From UBA2784 sp964494625 (GTDB lineage Bacteria; Pseudomonadota; Alphaproteobacteria; Micropepsales; Micropepsaceae): 64,000 nucleotides of DNA. The position numbers and the translations under genes are program-made. Each line of letters opens with the position of its first letter. The first letter of the stretch is position 1. Below the pieces are notes generated by a model, which saw nothing but the letters and a program-made list of their open reading frames with translations, made no database searches and was not told the DNA's origin. Positions 59,552-64,000 of this stretch are shown in pieces. The stretch lies in the NCBI GenBank assembly GCA_964494625.1, contig CAZBRT010000003.1:62001-126000 (forward strand), written 5' to 3'.

Positions 59552-62089
59552 TCAGGTGCCCCTTGGCTTCAGACGGCGGGTGGGGGTGGCGTTCCATGGA
59601 TCATCGGGCCAGGGATGGCGCGGATAACGGCCTTTGAGGTCGCGTTTGACTTCGGCATAGGTGCGTTCCCAGAAGCCCTTGAGGTCGCGCGTCACCTGCA
59701 CAGGGCGACCCGCAGGCGAGAGCAGATGCAGTGTCAGCGGCATTTTCCCGCGCGCAATGCGCGGGCCATCGGCCAAGCCGAACATCTCCTGCAGCTTGAC
59801 TGCCAGCACCGGCTCGGGTGCGTCGTAATCCACACGGATGCGGCTGCCCGATGGCACCTCCACATGGGTCGGTGCGTCCTCGTCAATGCGGCGGCGGGTG
59901 CGGTGATCGAGCAGGGAGCCAAGCGCGGCAGCAAGGTCGATGCGCGGGAAATCGGTTGCCCGCGTGATGCCTGCAAGGAACGGCTCCAGCCATTTTTCAC
60001 GCGAGGCGATCAGGGCTTCGTCAGAAAGATCGGGCAGCGTCGCATCATCTGGAAATACGCGTCGCAGAAAGGCGACGCGGGCACGCAGGGCGGTCAGCTC
60101 TTCGCTCCAGGGCAGCGTGCCAAGGCCGCGTGCGGCAATCGCATCGCTGACCGTGCGCATGACTGCTTCGGGATCGGGATTGCGCACGGCCCGCTCGGTG
60201 AGCGTGATGGCGCCAAGCATTTTCCTTTCGCGCGCGACGACAAGCCCGCGGGCATTGTCCCACAGCGTCTCGCCTTGCGTCGTGATGTGGTCGGCAAACA
60301 GGGTTGCCACATCGCCTTCGGTCATCGGGGCTGCAAGGAAGATGCGCGCATTCTCGTTGCCCTGATCGAGGGCTGCGATGGCCAGGAACGATGCGCCCGC
60401 CAGATGATCGTGGGCGGAAAGCGTGGCACCCCGCCCGTTGCGCAACAGAAATCCGCCGCGTGCATCGCGCGCCTTGGCGATGCGGCCGGGATAGGCATAG
60501 GCGGTCAGTTCGCCTGCCATCGCCGGATCGACATTTTCAAACTTCGCACCCAGCATCCGGCAGAAATTGCGGGCGTTCTCGCGCGCGCGCATCAAAGCGG
60601 CGCGGTCGATGGCGGGGTTCTGGCCGTCGCGTCCGGCGATGATCTCAAGCCGCGTACCGATATCGGCGCCGATCGTTTCATCCGCGCGGGTGCGCACGAC
60701 ATCGCGCTCGGAAAGAAGTGCGGCCAAGGCAGCAGCGGTTGAGGCGCACCCGCGCGCACGTCCCATCAGCATCATATGCGACAGGCGCGGGTGGAGGCCA
60801 AAGCGGGCCATCTCGCGCCCATGCGGCGTGATCGCCGATTTGGTGTCCAGCGCGCCCAGGAGTTTCAGGGTTTCAAGCGCGCCCGCCCATGCGCCGCGCG
60901 GAGGCGCATCGAGAAATAGATATTTTTCGGGCCGCACATCACCCCATGCCGCCAGCTCCAGCGCCAAAGGTGCAAGATCAGCCGACAGGATTTCAGGTGC
61001 GATCCCGGGCTTTAAGGCCCGGTTCTGTTCCTCGCCCCACAGGCGATAGCAGGAGCCGGGGCCCAAGCGTCCCGCGCGGCCGCGGCGTTGATCGGCAGAG
61101 GCGAGCGCGACACGACTGGTCGTAAGGCGCGTCATGCCGGTCTGCGGATCAAATTCCTGATTTCGCGAAAGACCGCCGTCGACGACAATGGTCACGCCAT
61201 CGATGGTCAGGCTTGATTCCGCAATCGATGTCGCGAGCACGATCTTGCGCGTGCCCGAAGGTGCGGGGCGCAAGGCGCGTTCCTGATCGGCGGGCGCCAG
61301 ATTGCCGAAGAGCGGCAGCACAAGGGTTTGCGCATCCGCGACACTTTCCAGTTCGCGCGCGGTTGCGCGGATTTCGGCTTCGCCGGGGCAGAAGGCAAGG
61401 ATTGATCCGTCGCGTTCGCGCAAGGCGCGGCGAATGCAGGAGGCAAGTGCCGGTGCAAAGCGTTCATGCGCAGCTGTGGGCACATAGATGGTCTCGACAG
61501 GAAACATGCGCCCATCCGCACGCAGGATTTCATCGGTCGCGAGCGCCTTGGCGACGCTCGTGCCAACCAGCGTCGCCGACATCACCAGAATGCGCAGCTC
61601 GGGGTTCAGCGCCTCCTGCGCCTCGACGGCGAGCGCGAGGCCAAGGTCGGCGTTGAGCGAGCGCTCGTGGAACTCGTCGAAGATGAGAAGTCCTACGTCC
61701 GCCAAAGCCGGATCGGACTGCATGCGGCGGGTGAGCAAACCCTCGGTCACGACTTCGATGCGTGTCTTGGGGCCGACCCTGCTTTCCAGCCGGATGCGAT
61801 AGCCGACGGTTTCGCCCAATTCTTCGCCCAGGGTAGATGCCATGCGGGCGGCGGCAGCGCGGGTGGCGATGCGGCGCGGCTCCAGCATCAGGATCTTGCG
61901 CGCGGCCATCCAAGGTGCCGACAGGAAGGCCAGCGGCACGCGGGTCGTCTTGCCGGCTCCGGGAGGGGCCTCCAGCACCACGCGGCGGGCGCGGGCGAGA
62001 CTTTCGGCCAAAGCGGGAAGGATTGCATCCACCGGCAAGGGAGGGCCGGGGGGAAGGGAAAACAGTGAATTCCGGGGTGATTCAGCCAT
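59552..62089 (-). CDS. hrpB: ATP-dependent helicase HrpB
   Basis: HrpB is a DEAH-type helicase of unclear cellular role. The 845-residue protein has Walker A APPGAGKTT (41-49), the DEAH box as DEFHER (about 138-143), motif III SATL, and VI QRRGRAGRLGPGSCYRLW. A C-terminal HrpB domain follows, including PFQVTRDLKGFW-like sequence (VQVTRDLKGFWERTYAEVKRDLKGRYP). It is complete and on its own strand, divergent from secF. Confidence 0.95.
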   Translation of the reverse strand: MAESPRNSLFSLPPGPPLPVDAILPALAESLARARRVVLEAPPGAGKTTRVPLAFLSAPWMAARKILMLEPRRIATRAAAARMASTLGEELGETVGYRIRLESRVGPKTRIEVVTEGLLTRRMQSDPALADVGLLIFDEFHERSLNADLGLALAVEAQEALNPELRILVMSATLVGTSVAKALATDEILRADGRMFPVETIYVPTAAHERFAPALASCIRRALRERDGSILAFCPGEAEIRATARELESVADAQTLVLPLFGNLAPADQERALRPAPSGTRKIVLATSIAESSLTIDGVTIVVDGGLSRNQEFDPQTGMTRLTTSRVALASADQRRGRAGRLGPGSCYRLWGEEQNRALKPGIAPEILSADLAPLALELAAWGDVRPEKYLFLDAPPRGAWAGALETLKLLGALDTKSAITPHGREMARFGLHPRLSHMMLMGRARGCASTAAALAALLSERDVVRTRADETIGADIGTRLEIIAGRDGQNPAIDRAALMRARENARNFCRMLGAKFENVDPAMAGELTAYAYPGRIAKARDARGGFLLRNGRGATLSAHDHLAGASFLAIAALDQGNENARIFLAAPMTEGDVATLFADHITTQGETLWDNARGLVVARERKMLGAITLTERAVRNPDPEAVMRTVSDAIAARGLGTLPWSEELTALRARVAFLRRVFPDDATLPDLSDEALIASREKWLEPFLAGITRATDFPRIDLAAALGSLLDHRTRRRIDEDAPTHVEVPSGSRIRVDYDAPEPVLAVKLQEMFGLADGPRIARGKMPLTLHLLSPAGRPVQVTRDLKGFWERTYAEVKRDLKGRYPRHPWPDDPWNATPTRRLKPRGT

Positions 62090-62182
62090 CTGTGGGCGGC
62101 AAGACTAGTCCTCATGCCTTGCGGCCTCAACCAGCATGGGATATCTCCGCCCGACCGCCTTTTCGACAAGGAATATGGCCCG

Positions 62183-63148
62183 ATGTGGCTTCTGCGCTTT
62201 GTGCCCAAGAAGACGAAGATCGACTTCATCCGCATCCGCTGGATCGGGTTTGCTTTCACGGGCCTGACCGTCCTTGCGACGGTTGCATCGCTCTATCTGC
62301 AGGGGCTGAACCTTGGCATCGACTTCACCGGCGGCGTGCTGGTTGAGGTGCGCAAGGAGGAGGGTTCGATCGACATCAGCCAGATGCGCAATTCAGTGGG
62401 CGCGCTCGGCTTTGGCGAGGTGGCAATCCAGTCCTATGCGGGCGGCGAATTGTGCGCGGCACGCGCGGATGGTTGCGTGCTGATCCGCGTGATGCCCGAG
62501 GGCGGCGCTGCGGGCAAGGAGCAGGAAACCGTCACGAAAATCCGCGAGGCGGTGGGGGCCGGCTATGCCTTTGACCGCGTGGAAGCGGTCGGCCCCAAAG
62601 TGTCGGATGAACTCTTCGAGGACGGCGTGATCGCGACGATCCTGGCCGTCCTCATGATCGCCGTCTATGTGGCGTTCCGCTTTGAATGGCAGTTCGGCAT
62701 TGCCGCAGTGGTGGCCACGGGCCATGACGTGTTCGTGACGCTGGGGCTTTTCACGCTGCTGCAGATGGACTTCAACCTGACCAGCGTGGCGGCGCTTCTG
62801 ACGCTGGCGGGCTATTCGATCAATGATACGGTCGTGGTGTTCGACCGCATCCGGGAGAATCGGCGCAAGTACAAGAAGATGTCGCTGGGCGACGTCATCA
62901 ATCTTTCCACCAACGAGACGCTGTCGCGCACGATCATGACATCGCTGACGACGGCGATTGCGATCATTCCGATCGTGTTCCTGGGGGGACCTGCGCTCTT
63001 CGGCTTTGCGGTCGCGATCCTGTTCGGCATCGCGATCGGTACCTATTCGTCGATCTATGTGGCTGCAGCGATCCTTCTTTACCTGCCCCCGATCAGCGGC
63101 ATGTCGCCCGACGAAAACGCCGCTGCACGGGCAGCGGCGCGTCCGTAA
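62183..63148 (+). CDS. secF: protein translocase subunit SecF
   Basis: SecF with SecD uses proton flow to help protein export. The 321-residue protein has six membrane helices, a first periplasmic domain between helices 1 and 2 (GIDFTGGVLVEVR), and the conserved SINDTVVVFDRIRENRRKYKKM segment. From ATG 62183 it has a normal N-terminus. SecD and YajC, usually directly upstream, are absent; hrpB is there in the opposite direction. Confidence 0.95.
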   Translation: MWLLRFVPKKTKIDFIRIRWIGFAFTGLTVLATVASLYLQGLNLGIDFTGGVLVEVRKEEGSIDISQMRNSVGALGFGEVAIQSYAGGELCAARADGCVLIRVMPEGGAAGKEQETVTKIREAVGAGYAFDRVEAVGPKVSDELFEDGVIATILAVLMIAVYVAFRFEWQFGIAAVVATGHDVFVTLGLFTLLQMDFNLTSVAALLTLAGYSINDTVVVFDRIRENRRKYKKMSLGDVINLSTNETLSRTIMTSLTTAIAIIPIVFLGGPALFGFAVAILFGIAIGTYSSIYVAAAILLYLPPISGMSPDENAAARAAARP

Positions 63149-63167
63149 CGGAAAAGGAAAGTTGCTC

Positions 63168-63770
63168 TCAGAAGGGCAGCCATTCCTCGTCCTCGGTGAA
63201 GTGGAGATAGCCCGCATTCACGCCCGCGCGCACACCCACACCAGTGCGCATGGGTGCAAGGCTGATGCGGCCCGAGCGCAGATAATTCACGCCAATGCCT
63301 GCGATGAAGTAGTAGCTGCCCTCCACACCGGGGAAGCGCTGGAAGATTTCGCTCTGGCGGCGCAGATTATAGACCAGCGTGAAGCACTTCGACGCATTCG
63401 CGCCGACATCAAAGCCGACGGACGGGCCTTGCCAATAGATTTTCAGCCGGTCGTGTCCCTTGCGGTGCAGATAGCCCTCACCATAGCGGGCACCGACAAC
63501 AAGCGCTGCTGACGCCTCCTCACCCTTCACATAGGCATTGGGGCGGCCAAGATCGGAAAAGACCTTCTCGACCACGGTCGCAGCCGCTTGTGCGGTCACG
63601 CCGAAAAAATCCTCGACCGCGTTGCCGATTTCGTCTTCGGTGTATTCGCCGTCATCGGCGAATGCGCTCAAAGGGATGGATGAGAGCGCTACGGCCCCCG
63701 CTGCGGTCCCCATGGCGCGGATGATGGCGCGGCGGGAGAGGGTGTTTTTGCCTTCCGGCTTGGGCTCCAT
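63168..63770 (-). CDS. eipA: EipA-type DUF1134 envelope integrity protein
   Basis: This 200-residue secreted protein matches DUF1134, represented by Brucella EipA, a periplasmic protein needed for envelope integrity and synthetic with O-antigen and other envelope genes. The signal region MEPKPEGKNTLSRRAIIRAM has a twin-arginine look. The mature domain has DFFGVTAQAAATVVEKVFSDLG and a YWQGPSVGFDVGANASKCF segment. ATG 63770 is chosen for the signal. It is convergent with secF after 19 bp. Confidence 0.88.
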   Translation of the reverse strand: MEPKPEGKNTLSRRAIIRAMGTAAGAVALSSIPLSAFADDGEYTEDEIGNAVEDFFGVTAQAAATVVEKVFSDLGRPNAYVKGEEASAALVVGARYGEGYLHRKGHDRLKIYWQGPSVGFDVGANASKCFTLVYNLRRQSEIFQRFPGVEGSYYFIAGIGVNYLRSGRISLAPMRTGVGVRAGVNAGYLHFTEDEEWLPF

Positions 63771-63924
63771 GGCGATACCTTTCTGAATGGCGAATCCGGT
63801 ACTGATCCGACCGGAAGAATGCTGACGCCGGATTGTGCCAAAGTCTTGACACGAATGGGCCTGAAAACAAGGGCGGGCCGCCCCCTCAAAGGGCGCGATA
63901 CGGGAATGAGGCAGGGGTGAAACC

Positions 63925-64000
63925 ATGAGCGGCTATGAAATCTTTCTTGCGGCCATCGTTGTGCTGGCCGTGCTTATCGTGTTTTCGGGCGTGAAATCCG
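63925..64000 (+). CDS. start of a membrane-anchored protein, possibly SPFH/band 7 (partial)
   Basis: The frame begins with ATG 63925 and runs off the edge. The visible 25 residues start MSGYEIFLAAIVVLAVLIVF and continue with SGVKS, a membrane anchor close to the N-terminus. The layout resembles SPFH/band 7 (stomatin, QmcA) proteins, but that rests on the anchor alone. A GCAGGGG site precedes the ATG. It is divergent from eipA, about 155 bp apart. Confidence 0.5.
   Translation, partial: MSGYEIFLAAIVVLAVLIVFSGVKS

Overview
This window is GC-rich, densely coded alphaproteobacterial chromosome and most resembles the Hyphomicrobiales (Rhizobiales) and their relatives. The evidence is family content and gene order: a proton-translocating transhydrogenase with a split alpha subunit next to the short alphaproteobacterial aa3 oxidase subunit IV; COQ9; a DUF4164-zapA-6S RNA-fau block; yebC-ruvCAB-ybgC-tolQRAB-pal-cpoB-tilS-ftsH-folP-glmM in the usual order; a structured leader before serC-serA; an EipA-type DUF1134 protein; and a class I aldolase at the end of a tkt-gap-pgk cluster. 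There is no rRNA, prophage, CRISPR array or integrated plasmid, and I do not name a species.

Layout. 1-3.9 kb: an overlapping run with an ABC1 kinase, a DUF2332 protein, a hotdog thioesterase and an alpha/beta hydrolase. 4.0-7.5 kb: oxidase subunit IV and the transhydrogenase genes, with an unrecognised small membrane protein between pntAB and pntB. 7.6-15.7 kb: mixed single genes, namely an NTF2-like protein, a DsbA-like isomerase, rpsU, def, COQ9, purK/purE, a diguanylate cyclase, two DUF465 proteins, a TPR protein and rpmE. 15.9-20.2 kb: an ABC exporter with a paraoxonase-like lactonase, then an OmpA-like protein and suhB. 20.6-27.8 kb: an HdeA-like protein, then a leftward chain tkt-gap-pgk-fba followed by a small gene, a HEPN-domain gene and thiE.

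28-31.4 kb: zapA, 6S RNA, fau, a YmdB-type phosphodiesterase and yebC. 31.4-33 kb: a cytochrome c and a REP-associated tyrosine transposase (RAYT) framed by two identical 50-bp palindromes. 33-43 kb: ruvCAB, then the complete Tol-Pal envelope system and tilS. 43-48.2 kb: ftsH, folP and glmM, with an unknown secreted protein and a repeat inserted between the last two. 48.2-54.5 kb: thiD, serC-serA, purA and a nitronate monooxygenase. 54.6-58.8 kb: a chemoreceptor, rpoH, an RluA-type pseudouridine synthase and a divergent membrane protein. 58.9 kb to the end: tRNA-Glu, a thermonuclease-like protein, hrpB, secF without secD, eipA and the start of a further membrane protein.

Most of the window is housekeeping: carbon metabolism, purine, serine, thiamine and folate synthesis, envelope maintenance, heat-shock control and recombination. 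The least ordinary parts are the RAYT with its palindromes, the HEPN gene pair coupled to thiE, the lactonase behind the exporter, the extra membrane protein in the pnt operon, and a dispersed intergenic repeat present in three copies.
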